Positions 35,469 to 44,983 are shown, numbered from the stretch's first letter. The stretch is 64,000 nucleotides of DNA from Sphingomonas sp. Leaf357 (GCF_001423845.1 NZ_LMPM01000001.1:888658-952657), one strand, 5' to 3'. Made by a program: numbers and translations. Notes: generated by a model from the letters alone, not told the origin.

Positions 35469-36617
35469 ATGTTGGACAAGAAAGGGGTCCTGTTCTGGCC
35501 CGTCGGCACCGGTGACAGCACAACCTTCGTGGTTGAGCCGGACAGGCTCATATTTCAGGTGGATTTGCGCCAAACGGTTAAGTCGGAGGACGAGGACACG
35601 GACTGCGCGCCCATCGTCGACAAGCTGCTCGAGCACCTGCCGAAGGACGGCGACCGGCCCTACCTGTCCGCCTTCGCACTCACCCATCCGGACAAGGACC
35701 ACGTCCTGGGCTTCCAACAGCTGCTGGACAGCGCCGACATCGGCGAACTGTGGTTCAGCCCGTGGATCTTCCGCGAGAACGACGGCGACGGGCTGTGCGA
35801 GGACGCGATCGTATTCCGCACTGAGGCCCACCGCCGCGTCGACGCCACCATCGCGGCGGGCGGCGACCCCGGCGCGGGCGACCGCGTGCGGCTGATCGGC
35901 CACGACCCGCTGCTCGAGGAGGAGCATTACCAGGGCTTCCCGCGCCAATTTCTGACTATTCCAGGCAACTCGGTCACCATGCTGGACGGTGTGGACTACC
36001 CAGATGATTTCAAGGTGTTCATCCACGGCCCGTTCAAGCCTGAAGACATGGTCGGCGACCGCAACAACACCAGCCTGGTCATGCAGGTGGTGCTGGGCGG
36101 CGACCCGGCCGCCGGGGGCGTCCTGCTGTTCGGCGACCACAAGTATCCGACCATCCGCAAGATCATCGACGTGACGCGGGCGCACGACAACGAGGACTTC
36201 CTTCGGTGGCAGGTGCTGCTGGCGCCGCACCACTGCAGCAAGTCGGTGATGTACCAGGAGGAGGGCGGGAAGACCGTTCTCAAACAGGACATGCTGGACG
36301 ACCTCGAGGCCCTGCAGGTCGGCGACGGCATTATCGTCGCGTCCAGCGCCAGCGTGCCCGCGTCGAACGCCGCAGGCGACAACCCGCCCCACGCGTCGGC
36401 GAAGTCCCGCTACGAGGAGATCGCCAAGGGCGGCTTCCTGTGCACGCACGACGACGGCGGCCACGCCGAGCCGCTGCGCTTCGAGCTGTCCGACGCGGGC
36501 CTGACCTTCGACGGCGCCTTGGCCGAGGAGGCCGGGATTAGCGCGCTCGCCGCGGCGGTGGCTGAGGCGCGCGGGAGCGAGGCGACGCCGGCGGACAAGG
36601 TGGGCTTCGGGGCGTGA
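35469..36617 (+). CDS. Metallo-beta-lactamase-fold hydrolase of the E2-E1-JAB operon
   Basis: 382 aa. Motif set of an MBL-fold enzyme: G-T-G-D-S (13-17), T-H-P-D-K-D-H (72-78, the HxHxDH site written THxDxDH), G-D-H (222-224) and a late A-P-H-H-C (252-256). The closest known relatives by pattern are ComEC-type and related metallohydrolases; target probably phosphodiester or nucleotide but unproven. The last 30 residues form a flexible Ala/Glu-rich tail ending V-G-F-G-A. First gene of the operon; its stop overlaps the GTG start of the E2-E1-JAB gene by 4 bases. Confidence 0.8.
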   Translation: MLDKKGVLFWPVGTGDSTTFVVEPDRLIFQVDLRQTVKSEDEDTDCAPIVDKLLEHLPKDGDRPYLSAFALTHPDKDHVLGFQQLLDSADIGELWFSPWIFRENDGDGLCEDAIVFRTEAHRRVDATIAAGGDPGAGDRVRLIGHDPLLEEEHYQGFPRQFLTIPGNSVTMLDGVDYPDDFKVFIHGPFKPEDMVGDRNNTSLVMQVVLGGDPAAGGVLLFGDHKYPTIRKIIDVTRAHDNEDFLRWQVLLAPHHCSKSVMYQEEGGKTVLKQDMLDDLEALQVGDGIIVASSASVPASNAAGDNPPHASAKSRYEEIAKGGFLCTHDDGGHAEPLRFELSDAGLTFDGALAEEAGISALAAAVAEARGSEATPADKVGFGA

Positions 36618-38890
36618 CACTAAGCCGCGGGCAGGAGCTCGCGCGCGACCAGCTGGCCGAGATCGCGGACCGGTCGGCGGGTGCGCTCGAGCTCCTCCGC
36701 GAACCCACGCTCAGCGAGAGCGGGCTGCTGCGCATCTACTTCGCGGTCGCCACGCGCGGCTACCGCCGCCCCGGCGGGCTCGTGTTGCGCGACCGCGAGC
36801 GGATGCTGCTGCTAGTCGGCACCGACTTCCCGTTCAAGCCGCCGACGCTCTGGTTCTCGCACCGCCGCTTCGCGGGCACGCCGCACGTCCAGTGGGGCCA
36901 CCATGTGTGCCTCTACCAGTCTGTCGAGGCCGAATGGCGGCCGGCGGACGGGATGTACGGCCTCATAGAGAGGATCGACGAATGGCTTGCGGCGGCCGGC
37001 GCCGGCACGCTCGATCCGGACGACGCGCCCCTGCATCCGCCCGTGGCCTACACAGAGGCGTCGACGACGGTCGTGATCCGCGCAGACGCCCCGGCCACGG
37101 ACGGCGCTTTGTGGGTGGGCCGCGCGGACCTGAGGACGATCGGCGCGACGCGCCGCGACCTCGTGGGCTGGGCGTCGATGGCAGACTGGGACGCGACGCC
37201 CGTAGACGGCACGCCGGCGGTCGCCATCCTCCTCGACCGGCCGCTGCCTTCCGAATACCCAACCAACGTCAACGACCTCTTCACTTCGATAGAGGAGGCG
37301 GGTGTCTCGTTCCGCACGGTCTGGTCGGCGCTCCGCTTGTCGTCCGTCCTGGTGCCGGGCGGCGAGCCAGGCCACGTCGTTCTCGGCGCGCCGATGCGGC
37401 GCCGCGCGGCGGGCGAGCCGCTGCGCCAGCACCTGACCGTCTGGCAACTCGACGCCGACGCCCTGGCGACGGTCCGCGCGTACGTGCTGAACGACGACGA
37501 CGCGGAACTCAGGGGCCAGGTCGCGAAGTGGATGGTCCACTCGAAGGTCGGCTGGTGCACGGTGCTGGAGGACCGTCCGGAGATCGTGAACCGGCGCGAC
37601 CGCGGAGCGCTCGTCGAGGCGGTGGCGGGCCGACGGGTCGCGCTGCTCGGATGCGGCGCGCTCGGCTCGGCGGTGGCGGAGACGCTCGTGCGCGCCGGCG
37701 TCTCACGGCTGCGGCTGCTGGACAGCGGCATCGTCCGGCCCGGCATACTCGTCAGGCAGCGGTTCACCGACGACGACGTCGGCGCGGGCAAGGCCGCGCG
37801 GCTCAAGGCCCGCCTGGACGGACTGGGCCTCGGCTGCGAGATCGACGTCCGGCAGGAGAACCTCAGCACAGGCGTGCTCGCAAAGGTGGCCGAACTGGAG
37901 CCGGAACTGGTGATCGACGCGACCGCGTCGCGCGCGGTCGCGCACCGCCTGGAGACCGAGCTCGACGATGGACGACTCGGATGCCCGCTGATCACCATTT
38001 CGGTGAGCGCGTCCGCAGAGCACGGCTCGGTCGCGGTCAGGATGCCGGACTGCCCGGGCGGCCCGCTCGCGGTTGAGCGGCAGGCCAAGCTGGCGGCGCT
38101 GGCCCGAGACCGCACACAGCCGCTCGTGCAGGCCTTCTGGCCGGACGAGCCCCGGAAGGAGCTGTTCCTGCCCGAGCCCGGCTGCTCCAGCCCAACCTTC
38201 ACGGGGTCGGCCGCCGACATCGACCACCACGCCGGCGGACTGCTCAACGTCGGCCTGCGCCGCGCCGCCGAACTCGCGCCCGACGCGGCCAGCATGGACC
38301 TCGCGGCGCCGCCGTGGTCGGCGATGCCCGCCGGAGGGGCGCGCCTGCTGAGCTATCGGCTGGACGGCATTGAGACGACGGTCGAGCGCGTCCGCAGGTA
38401 CCGTACGTTCACGACCAAGGCCGCCCGGACCGGGATGGCCACGGAGATCCGCCGGGTCGGCCGGGTGAAGTCGAGCAAGTGCGAGACGGGCGGGCTGCTG
38501 TTCGGCGAGATCGACGACAGCCACGAACACATCTGGATCGACTCCGTGAGCGGCCCGCCGCCCGACAGCGAGCTAAGCCCCGAGCGCTTCCTGTGCGGCA
38601 CCGCCGGCACGAGGGCGCTGGCCAGGCGCCGGCTCGAGGGGTCGGGCGGCTCCAGCCGCTTCATCGGCCTCTGGCACACCCACCCAGTGTCCCGCGGCCG
38701 GCCGAGCGACGAGGACATGGCCGCCATGGTGCAGCTCCTGCACCTCCAGCCCCATCCGCCGAGGCAGGTCGCGATGCTGATCATCGGCTTCGCCGAACGG
38801 CGTCCCGACCCGAACCTGTACCTGTTCCACCGCGACGACTTCCGCTTCACGCGGATCGACGAACTGCCCTACGACATCGGCGATGGCTGA
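36614..38890 (+). CDS. E2-E1-JAB triple-domain ubiquitin-system-like protein
   Basis: 758 aa, soluble. Residues 1-130 resemble an E2 conjugase with F-P-F-K-P-P-T-L-W (72-80) and active-site H-H-V-C-L-Y (Cys99), followed by the W-R-P-A-D-G-M segment. Residues 150-335 fit the inactive adenylation half seen in E2-E1 fusions. Residues 340-560 are a ThiF/E1 domain: G-C-G-A-L-G-S (346-352) and Asp370 for ATP, and P-G-C-S-S-P-T-F-T-G-S with candidate E1 Cys524. Residues 610-750 are a JAB/JAMM isopeptidase: Glu624, His688, His690, Ser698, Asp701. Nearest known relatives: Cap2 and Cap3 of type II CBASS and Bil-type systems, here in one chain. GTG start overlaps the previous stop. Confidence 0.9.
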   Translation: MTLSRGQELARDQLAEIADRSAGALELLREPTLSESGLLRIYFAVATRGYRRPGGLVLRDRERMLLLVGTDFPFKPPTLWFSHRRFAGTPHVQWGHHVCLYQSVEAEWRPADGMYGLIERIDEWLAAAGAGTLDPDDAPLHPPVAYTEASTTVVIRADAPATDGALWVGRADLRTIGATRRDLVGWASMADWDATPVDGTPAVAILLDRPLPSEYPTNVNDLFTSIEEAGVSFRTVWSALRLSSVLVPGGEPGHVVLGAPMRRRAAGEPLRQHLTVWQLDADALATVRAYVLNDDDAELRGQVAKWMVHSKVGWCTVLEDRPEIVNRRDRGALVEAVAGRRVALLGCGALGSAVAETLVRAGVSRLRLLDSGIVRPGILVRQRFTDDDVGAGKAARLKARLDGLGLGCEIDVRQENLSTGVLAKVAELEPELVIDATASRAVAHRLETELDDGRLGCPLITISVSASAEHGSVAVRMPDCPGGPLAVERQAKLAALARDRTQPLVQAFWPDEPRKELFLPEPGCSSPTFTGSAADIDHHAGGLLNVGLRRAAELAPDAASMDLAAPPWSAMPAGGARLLSYRLDGIETTVERVRRYRTFTTKAARTGMATEIRRVGRVKSSKCETGGLLFGEIDDSHEHIWIDSVSGPPPDSELSPERFLCGTAGTRALARRRLEGSGGSSRFIGLWHTHPVSRGRPSDEDMAAMVQLLHLQPHPPRQVAMLIIGFAERRPDPNLYLFHRDDFRFTRIDELPYDIGDG

Positions 38891-40055
38891 GGAGATGCGG
38901 ATCGGCCTCGCGCTCTCGGGCGGGGGGGCGCGCGCGATCGCGTTCCACCTCGGCTGCATGCGCGCGCTCCACGACCAGAACCTGCTCGACCGGATCTCCG
39001 TCGTGTCCGCGGTGTCAGGCGGCAGCGTGATCGCCGCGATGTGGGCCTACCAGGACACGACCTTCCCCGAGTTCGAGCAACGCGTCCTGCGACTCCTCCG
39101 CGGCGGGCTCGTCTGGGGCATCGCACGCCAGACGTTCGCATCGCCGGAGACGCCCAGGATCGCGCTCGCCGTGCTGACGGCCGGCGGCGCCGCAGCCGCC
39201 GGCGGCCTCGTAAGGCTCGCGGTGCGGATACTCGGACTGGTCAGGCTGCGGACGCCGCGCCTGACCGCGCTGTCCGACGCCTCCTCCGCGCCCGTCCGCC
39301 GGTTCGCGAGCCGGACGACGGCGTTCCAGCGCATGCTCGCCAGCAAGCTGTTCGCGGACCGCACGCTCGACCACGTCGCGCGCGAAGGCCTGAAGGTCGT
39401 GATCAACGCGACGGAGCTGAGGACCGGCACCGCCTTCCGGTTCGGGTCGGAGGCGTCGGGCACATGGCGGCTCGGCGTCCTTCGCGAGCCGGCGACCGTC
39501 GCGCGGGCCGTCGCGGCGTCGGCCGCGTTCCCCGCACTGCTGCCCGCGCTCGACCTGCAGCTGGACTTCGAACTGCGCGGCCAGGCCGCCAGCCACCGCG
39601 TCATCCTCACCGACGGCGGAGTGTACGACAACCTCGGCATCTCGTGCATGCTGCCGAACAAGTCGGGTCAGTTCAGCACCAACGCGCACCCGGTCGAATT
39701 TATCATCGCCTGCGACGCGGGTCCCGGCATGCCGGCCGGCGCGGCCCGCCCGTTCGGCTGGGCGACGCGCATGCTGTCGTCAGTGGAGACGATGCACCGC
39801 CGGCTGCAGACCCAGATGTACGATCTGCTGCACAGAATGGTCGCGAACGGCGAGATCGAGGGCTTCCTGCTGCCCTACCTCGGCCAGATCGACGGACGGC
39901 TGCCGCTGCGGCCGCCGGACCTCGTGCCCCGCGACGCGGTCGTGGACTACCCGACAGACTTCAACCCGATGTCTGCGGCCAACATAGAGCTGCTGGCGGG
40001 CCGCGGCGAGCAGCTGACGCGGCTGCTGATCGAGCAGCATGCGCCGCACCTATAG
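38883..40055 (+). CDS. Patatin-like phospholipase of the E2-E1-JAB operon
   Basis: 390 aa. Oxyanion loop S-G-G-G-A-R-A (12-18), nucleophile Ser45 in V-S-G-G-S, and catalytic Asp244 in D-G-G-V-Y-D-N, the complete Ser-Asp dyad. A hydrophobic stretch (about 92-120) may anchor it to the membrane. Patatin phospholipases (CapV) are effectors of CBASS, degrading the inner membrane once activated by a cyclic nucleotide. Starts 8 bases before the end of the E2-E1-JAB gene, so it is translationally coupled. If this is an antiviral system, this is its killing effector. Confidence 0.88.
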   Translation: MAEEMRIGLALSGGGARAIAFHLGCMRALHDQNLLDRISVVSAVSGGSVIAAMWAYQDTTFPEFEQRVLRLLRGGLVWGIARQTFASPETPRIALAVLTAGGAAAAGGLVRLAVRILGLVRLRTPRLTALSDASSAPVRRFASRTTAFQRMLASKLFADRTLDHVAREGLKVVINATELRTGTAFRFGSEASGTWRLGVLREPATVARAVAASAAFPALLPALDLQLDFELRGQAASHRVILTDGGVYDNLGISCMLPNKSGQFSTNAHPVEFIIACDAGPGMPAGAARPFGWATRMLSSVETMHRRLQTQMYDLLHRMVANGEIEGFLLPYLGQIDGRLPLRPPDLVPRDAVVDYPTDFNPMSAANIELLAGRGEQLTRLLIEQHAPHL

Positions 40056-40196
40056 GGGCTCGGCCATGACCGACGCTCACTGTGGCCTTTGGAACAAACG
40101 GCCGCTTCTAGCTTCTGCGGCGCGGCGCTGAACGGCCGGCATGGGGTGCAAAGCGGTCATCGTCGCGGTTGAAAGTCGCGCATATCAACGAACGGA

Positions 40197-40376
40197 CTAT
40201 TGCAGCTCAATCGCCCTACTTGCCGATGTCATAATTCCAACGAAGCGTTCGAGATGTAGCAATGCTAGTTCTTTGTGGGCCTTGGCTGCAGCGAGATCTC
40301 TGCTCGTGGACGCGCTGACCAGTTCGTCGATCGATCGGCGGCTGTGATATCTCAACGCGTCTTTTTGATCGTTCAT
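40197..40376 (-). CDS. Small 59-aa protein after the efflux operon
   Basis: ATG at 40374-40376, TAG at 40197-40199; M-N-D-Q-K-D-A-L-R-Y-H-S-R-R-S-I-D-E-L then a helical A-A-A-K-A-H-K-E-L-A-L-L-H-L-E-R-F. Starts 22 bases after the outer-membrane factor gene with an AAGGT site, so it is probably the last cistron of the efflux operon. The Y-H-x-R-R-x-x-x-E-L opening occurs in small sphingomonad proteins of unknown role. Confidence 0.55.
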   Translation of the reverse strand: MNDQKDALRYHSRRSIDELVSASTSRDLAAAKAHKELALLHLERFVGIMTSASRAIELQ

Positions 40377-40398
40377 GCGCTTTTACCTTGCCAATTTG

Positions 40399-41820
40399 TC
40401 AGTGCAGCCCACCGCCGAGTGAGCGGTAGAGTTCGACCATGTTCGATTGTTCGGTCAGCCGCGTCGTCACCACCGACTGTTGCGCGGCATACAGCGTGCG
40501 CTGTGCGTCAAGCACCGTAAGAAACGGATCAATCCCGGTACGGTACCGGACATCGGACAAGCGCGAGGCCGCGGCGGCATTATCTTGCGACGACGTTTGA
40601 GCAGCAAGTTGAGCGCCGATGTTGGCGCGTTGGGCGAGCGCGTCGGCGACTTCGCGGAACGCGGTCTGGATCGCTTTTTCATACTGCGCCAACGCCACGT
40701 CGCGCGACGCCTTGGAGTAGCGCAGGTTCGCCTTATTCTTGCCGAAATCGAAGATCGGCACGCTCGCCTGCGGCTGGACCGACCAGGTGCCGTTGCCGCC
40801 ACCGAACAGTCCCGACAGCGCGGTGCCGAGCGTGCCGAGCATCGCAGTCAGGCTGATCTTCGGGAAAAACGCTGCGCGGGCCGCACCGATATTGGCGTTG
40901 GCGCCGCGCAATTTGTGCTCGGCCTCGGCGATGTCGGGGCGGCGCAACAGTACCTCCGACGACAAGCCGACCGGCAGGTTGGGAATCGTCGCCCCCGCCG
41001 CGGATAGCCCGGCGGGGAGCAGGTCAGTGGGGAGGGGAGCACCGAGCAGCAGCTGGAGCGCATTCCGGTCCTGCGCGACGATCGTCGTGCGCCGCGCGAC
41101 ATCGGCGCGGGCGTTGTCGTAATTGGTCCGCGCCTGGCGCACGTCGAGTTCGCTGACGGTGCCGACCGTGAAGCGGGTGGTGGTCAGGTCGACGGTGGCC
41201 TGAATGCTCCTGGCGGTCGCCATGGCGATCGCCACCGCGTTCTGGTCGGCACTGAGCGTGAGATAGGCGGTGGCGACCTCGCTGATCAGCAGCACTTGGG
41301 CGGCGTTGCGCGCTTCTTCGCTGGCCAGATAGGTCTCGAACGCTTCCTTGCTCTGGTTGCGCAGCCGCGCGAACAGATCGATTTCCCACGCCGAGACGCC
41401 GATATCGGCCGAATAGGTATCGATCCGACGCGGGATCGCACCGCTCGCTGAACCGCCGCCCTGATTGGCGATTTGCGCCTCCGATTGCTTCTGGAAGCTT
41501 GCGCCGGCGCTGCCAGCGATGGTCGGGAACAGATCGGCCTTGCGCGCGCCGAACAGGGCGCGAGCCTGCGCCACGTTCGCGACCGCGATGCGCAAGTCGC
41601 GATTATTGGCAAGCGACAGGTCGATCAGCTTTTGCAGCTTCGGGTCGGTGAAGAAGTCGCGCCACGCAATGTCGGCCGGTATGACCGTGCTCGCGTCGGA
41701 TGTGCTGGCCGGCAGCGTCGGCGGCACCGGCAAAGCGGGCCGCACATATTTTGGCGCGAGATCGCATCCGCCGAGGATCAGCGCGACGGACAAAGTGAGG
41801 GTCAGGGGTGTGTGGCGCAT
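40399..41820 (-). CDS. RND efflux outer-membrane factor (NodT family)
   Basis: 473 aa. Lipoprotein signal with L-I-L-G-G-C (lipidated Cys about residue 19), then D-L-A-P-K-Y-V-R-P typical of the family. Two repeats of long helical hairpins forming the periplasmic tunnel. ATG at 41820, one base after the RND gene stop, is chosen over an upstream start at 41862. TolC-like trimer that takes substrate from the RND-adaptor complex. Confidence 0.9.
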   Translation of the reverse strand: MRHTPLTLTLSVALILGGCDLAPKYVRPALPVPPTLPASTSDASTVIPADIAWRDFFTDPKLQKLIDLSLANNRDLRIAVANVAQARALFGARKADLFPTIAGSAGASFQKQSEAQIANQGGGSASGAIPRRIDTYSADIGVSAWEIDLFARLRNQSKEAFETYLASEEARNAAQVLLISEVATAYLTLSADQNAVAIAMATARSIQATVDLTTTRFTVGTVSELDVRQARTNYDNARADVARRTTIVAQDRNALQLLLGAPLPTDLLPAGLSAAGATIPNLPVGLSSEVLLRRPDIAEAEHKLRGANANIGAARAAFFPKISLTAMLGTLGTALSGLFGGGNGTWSVQPQASVPIFDFGKNKANLRYSKASRDVALAQYEKAIQTAFREVADALAQRANIGAQLAAQTSSQDNAAAASRLSDVRYRTGIDPFLTVLDAQRTLYAAQQSVVTTRLTEQSNMVELYRSLGGGLH

Positions 41821-41821
41821 G

Positions 41822-44800
41822 TTATGCCTGCTGAAGCTGGGCCGACGGCGGGGTGTCGCCATTCTCTTGTGGACGCGACGTGTGCTGCCCGAACAACGTT
41901 TTCACGAGTACGAAAAACAGCGGCACGAAGAAGATCGCGAGCAAGGTGCCCGACAGCATCCCGCCGATCACGCTGCGGCCGATGGCGTGTCGCCCGCCCG
42001 ACCCTGCGCCGCTCGAAATAGCGAGCGGCAGCACTCCGAACACGAACGCCAGGCTGGTCATCAGGATCGGGCGGAGGCGCAGCTTGGCCGCTTCGAATGC
42101 CGCCTTCGTCGCGTCCATCCCGGCCGCCACGCGCTCCTCGGCGAATTCGACGATCAGGATCGCGTTCTTCGACGCCAGACCGACCGTGGTGATCAGCCCG
42201 ACCTGGAAATAGATATCGTTGTCGAGCCCCCACAGCATCGCCGCGAGTACCGCGCCGACCACGCCGAGCGGTACGACTAGGAGCACCGCGATCGGCACCG
42301 ACCAGCTCTCGTAGAGCGCGGCGAGGCATAGGAACACGATCAGTAGCGACAGGCCGTAGAGCGGCAGGGCCTGACCCGCCGACGCGGTCTGTTCATACGA
42401 CAGTCCGGTCCATTCGTAGCTGAATCCTGGAGGCAGTTTCTTGGCAAGATCGGCCATCGCGGTCATCGCGTCGCCGCTGCTATAGCCCGGCGCGGCCATG
42501 CCTTGCAGCTCCATAGCCGGCGAGCCGTTATACCGCTCGAGCCGCATGGGACCCTTGGTCCAGCCGGTATCGGCAAAGGAGGAAACTGGCGTCATCACGT
42601 TGGTCGGGCTGCGCACGAACAATGCGCCCACGTCCTCGGCTCGGGTGCGGAATGGGGCGTCAGCCTGGACGAACACCTTCTTCACGCGACCGCGGTCGAT
42701 GAAGTCGTTGATGTAGGTGCCGCCGAGCGCGGTGCTGAGCGTGTCGTTGATGTCGGCAGGGGCAACGCCGAGCGCGGTGGCGCGCGTCAAGTCGAGGTTG
42801 ACCTTGAGCTGCGGCGCGTCCTCCAGTCCGTTGGGGCGTACCTGCGCCAGCATCTTGTTCTGTGTCGCCATACCGAACAGCTGGTTGCGCGCGGCCGTCA
42901 GCGCGGCATGACCTTTGTCGCCCTCATCCTTGAGTTCGAAATCAAACCCGGTCGCGTTGCCGAGTTCGAGCACCGCCGGCGGCGCGAAGGTGATGACCTT
43001 CGCTTGCGGCACCGCCTGCGCCAGCTCCCTGATTGCGCGATTGGCGATCGCCTGCGCCTCGTTCTGCGATCCGGGGCGATCGTCCCAGCTTTTCAAGCGG
43101 ATAAACGCCGTCCCGACGTTCTGCCCGACTCCACCCAAGCTAAATCCCGAAATGCTGAAGAAGCCCTCGATAGTATCTTTTTCGCCGTCGAGGAAATGGT
43201 GACGGACCGTTTCCATCACCTTTTCGGTATCGGCCGCCGTCGTGCCCGCGGGCATCACGACCTGCGTAAACAGGGTTCCCTGGTCCTCATCCGGCAGGAA
43301 CCCGCCGGGCAGGCGGACGAACAGCAACGCCATACCGACGAAAATCGCGCCATAGACGATCAGCGAGCGGCCCCAGCGGCGGTTGACCGTCTGCACCCCA
43401 GTCGAATAGCGGTCGCGTGTTCGGTCGAACGTACGGTTGAACCAGCCAAAGAAGCCGGTGTCGCGCTTCTTGTGCTCATCGCGAGGTTTTAACAGGGTGG
43501 CGCAGAGCGCGGGGGTCAGCGTCAGCGCTACGATCACGGACAGCGCCATCGACGATACAATCGTGATCGAGAACTGGCGATAGATCACGCCGGCCGACCC
43601 GCCGAAAAACGCCATCGGCAAGAATACCGCCGACAGCACGACGCCGATCCCGATCAGCGCGCCGCTGACCTCCTTCATCGACGTATACGCGGCTTCTCGC
43701 GGGGACAGCCCCTCTTCCTCGATCAAGCGCTCGACATTCTCGACCACGACGATCGCATCATCAACCAGCAATCCGATCGCCAACACCGTGCCGAACAAGG
43801 TGAGCGTGTTGATCGTGAAGCCCAGCGCGAACAGGATCGCGAAGGTGCCGAGCAGCACCACGGGAACCGCGATTGTCGGGATCAACGTCGCGCGCCAGCT
43901 CTGCAGGAATACCAGCATGACGAGGAAGACGAGCACGACCGCTTCGACCAGCGTCTTCACCACTTCCTCGATCGACAAGCTGACGAAGGGTGTCGAATCG
44001 AGCGGATAAGCGACCTTGATGTCGGGCGGCAATGACTTGGAGATGGTCGCGATCTCGTCTTTGACCGCGGCGATCGTCTTGAGCGCATTGGCTCCCGGTG
44101 CCAGCTTGACCGCGACGCCGGCGGCGGGATGGCCGTTATATTTGGAGATCGAGCTCGCAATCTCGGCGCCGATCTCAACCCGCGCGACGTCGCCCAGCGT
44201 TACGCTCGACCCGTCGGGATTGGTGCGCAGCACGACGGCGCGGAACTGGTCGGCCGTCTGGAGCCGCGATTGCGCGGTCACTACCGCGTTAATCGCCTGG
44301 CCCTTGACCGTCGGCAGCCCGCCGATCTGCCCCGCTGACACCTGCGCGTTCTGCGCGGTGATGGCGTTGCGGATGTCGCTCGTGGTGACCTTCAGCCCCT
44401 GCATCTTGTACGGGTCGATCCACACGCGCATCGCATATTGCGAGCCGAACAATTGCGTATCGCCGACCCCGGTGATGCGGCTCAGCGGGTCTTGGATCTT
44501 GGCGGCGACCAGATCGGCGACATCGTCCTGATCGTGGCTTCCATCCTGCGAATAGACCGCGATCACCAGCGCGAAGTTCTTGACCGATTTCGCGACGCGC
44601 ACGCCCTGAAGCTGCACCGGTTGAGGCAGCAGCGCGGTCGCCGCCTGAATCTTGTTCTGGACCTGGACCTGCGCGGTATCGGGATCGGTGCCTTGCCCGA
44701 ACGTTAGGGTGATCGTCGCCGTTCCAGACGCATCACTGGTCGAGGAGAAGTAGTTGAGATGATCGAGCCCCTTGAGCTGCTGCTCGATCACCTGCGTGGT

Positions 44801-44983
44801 GGTATTTTCCAGCGTTTGTGCGTCGGCTCCGGGATACGTCGCCGTCACCGAAATCGCCGGCGGCGCGATATTGGGGAATTGCGCGATCGCCATCGACCGG
44901 ATCGCCAGCGCGCCCGCCAGCATCAGCGCGATCGCGACGACCCAGGCGAAGATCGGCCGGTCGATGAAATAACGGGATAACAT
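41822..44983 (-). CDS. RND multidrug efflux permease (HAE1 family)
   Basis: 1053 aa, the standard length. N-terminal F-I-D-R-P-I-F-A-W-V-V, then Y-P-G-A-D-A-Q-T-L-E-N and Q-V-Q-V-Q-N-K-I. Proton relay G-L-L-V-D-D-A-I-V-V-V-E-N (about 403-415). Twelve transmembrane helices expected, with two large periplasmic loops. Overlaps the adaptor stop by one base (TAATG). Proton-driven export of drugs or solvents. Confidence 0.92.
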   Translation of the reverse strand: MLSRYFIDRPIFAWVVAIALMLAGALAIRSMAIAQFPNIAPPAISVTATYPGADAQTLENTTTQVIEQQLKGLDHLNYFSSTSDASGTATITLTFGQGTDPDTAQVQVQNKIQAATALLPQPVQLQGVRVAKSVKNFALVIAVYSQDGSHDQDDVADLVAAKIQDPLSRITGVGDTQLFGSQYAMRVWIDPYKMQGLKVTTSDIRNAITAQNAQVSAGQIGGLPTVKGQAINAVVTAQSRLQTADQFRAVVLRTNPDGSSVTLGDVARVEIGAEIASSISKYNGHPAAGVAVKLAPGANALKTIAAVKDEIATISKSLPPDIKVAYPLDSTPFVSLSIEEVVKTLVEAVVLVFLVMLVFLQSWRATLIPTIAVPVVLLGTFAILFALGFTINTLTLFGTVLAIGLLVDDAIVVVENVERLIEEEGLSPREAAYTSMKEVSGALIGIGVVLSAVFLPMAFFGGSAGVIYRQFSITIVSSMALSVIVALTLTPALCATLLKPRDEHKKRDTGFFGWFNRTFDRTRDRYSTGVQTVNRRWGRSLIVYGAIFVGMALLFVRLPGGFLPDEDQGTLFTQVVMPAGTTAADTEKVMETVRHHFLDGEKDTIEGFFSISGFSLGGVGQNVGTAFIRLKSWDDRPGSQNEAQAIANRAIRELAQAVPQAKVITFAPPAVLELGNATGFDFELKDEGDKGHAALTAARNQLFGMATQNKMLAQVRPNGLEDAPQLKVNLDLTRATALGVAPADINDTLSTALGGTYINDFIDRGRVKKVFVQADAPFRTRAEDVGALFVRSPTNVMTPVSSFADTGWTKGPMRLERYNGSPAMELQGMAAPGYSSGDAMTAMADLAKKLPPGFSYEWTGLSYEQTASAGQALPLYGLSLLIVFLCLAALYESWSVPIAVLLVVPLGVVGAVLAAMLWGLDNDIYFQVGLITTVGLASKNAILIVEFAEERVAAGMDATKAAFEAAKLRLRPILMTSLAFVFGVLPLAISSGAGSGGRHAIGRSVIGGMLSGTLLAIFFVPLFFVLVKTLFGQHTSRPQENGDTPPSAQLQQA

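Noticed and set aside
37048..38295. Long minus-strand ORF (415 aa) and plus-strand ORF 36892-38076
   Set aside because: Both lie inside the E2-E1-JAB gene in other frames; their translations are Arg/Ala-rich and carry no motifs. Artefacts of high GC.
35000..41000. Canonical type II CBASS or Bil system
   Set aside because: No CD-NTase or ubiquitin-like ORF is found in or beside the operon; the flanking genes are hemerythrin and an RND pump. Described as CBASS-like in parts only.
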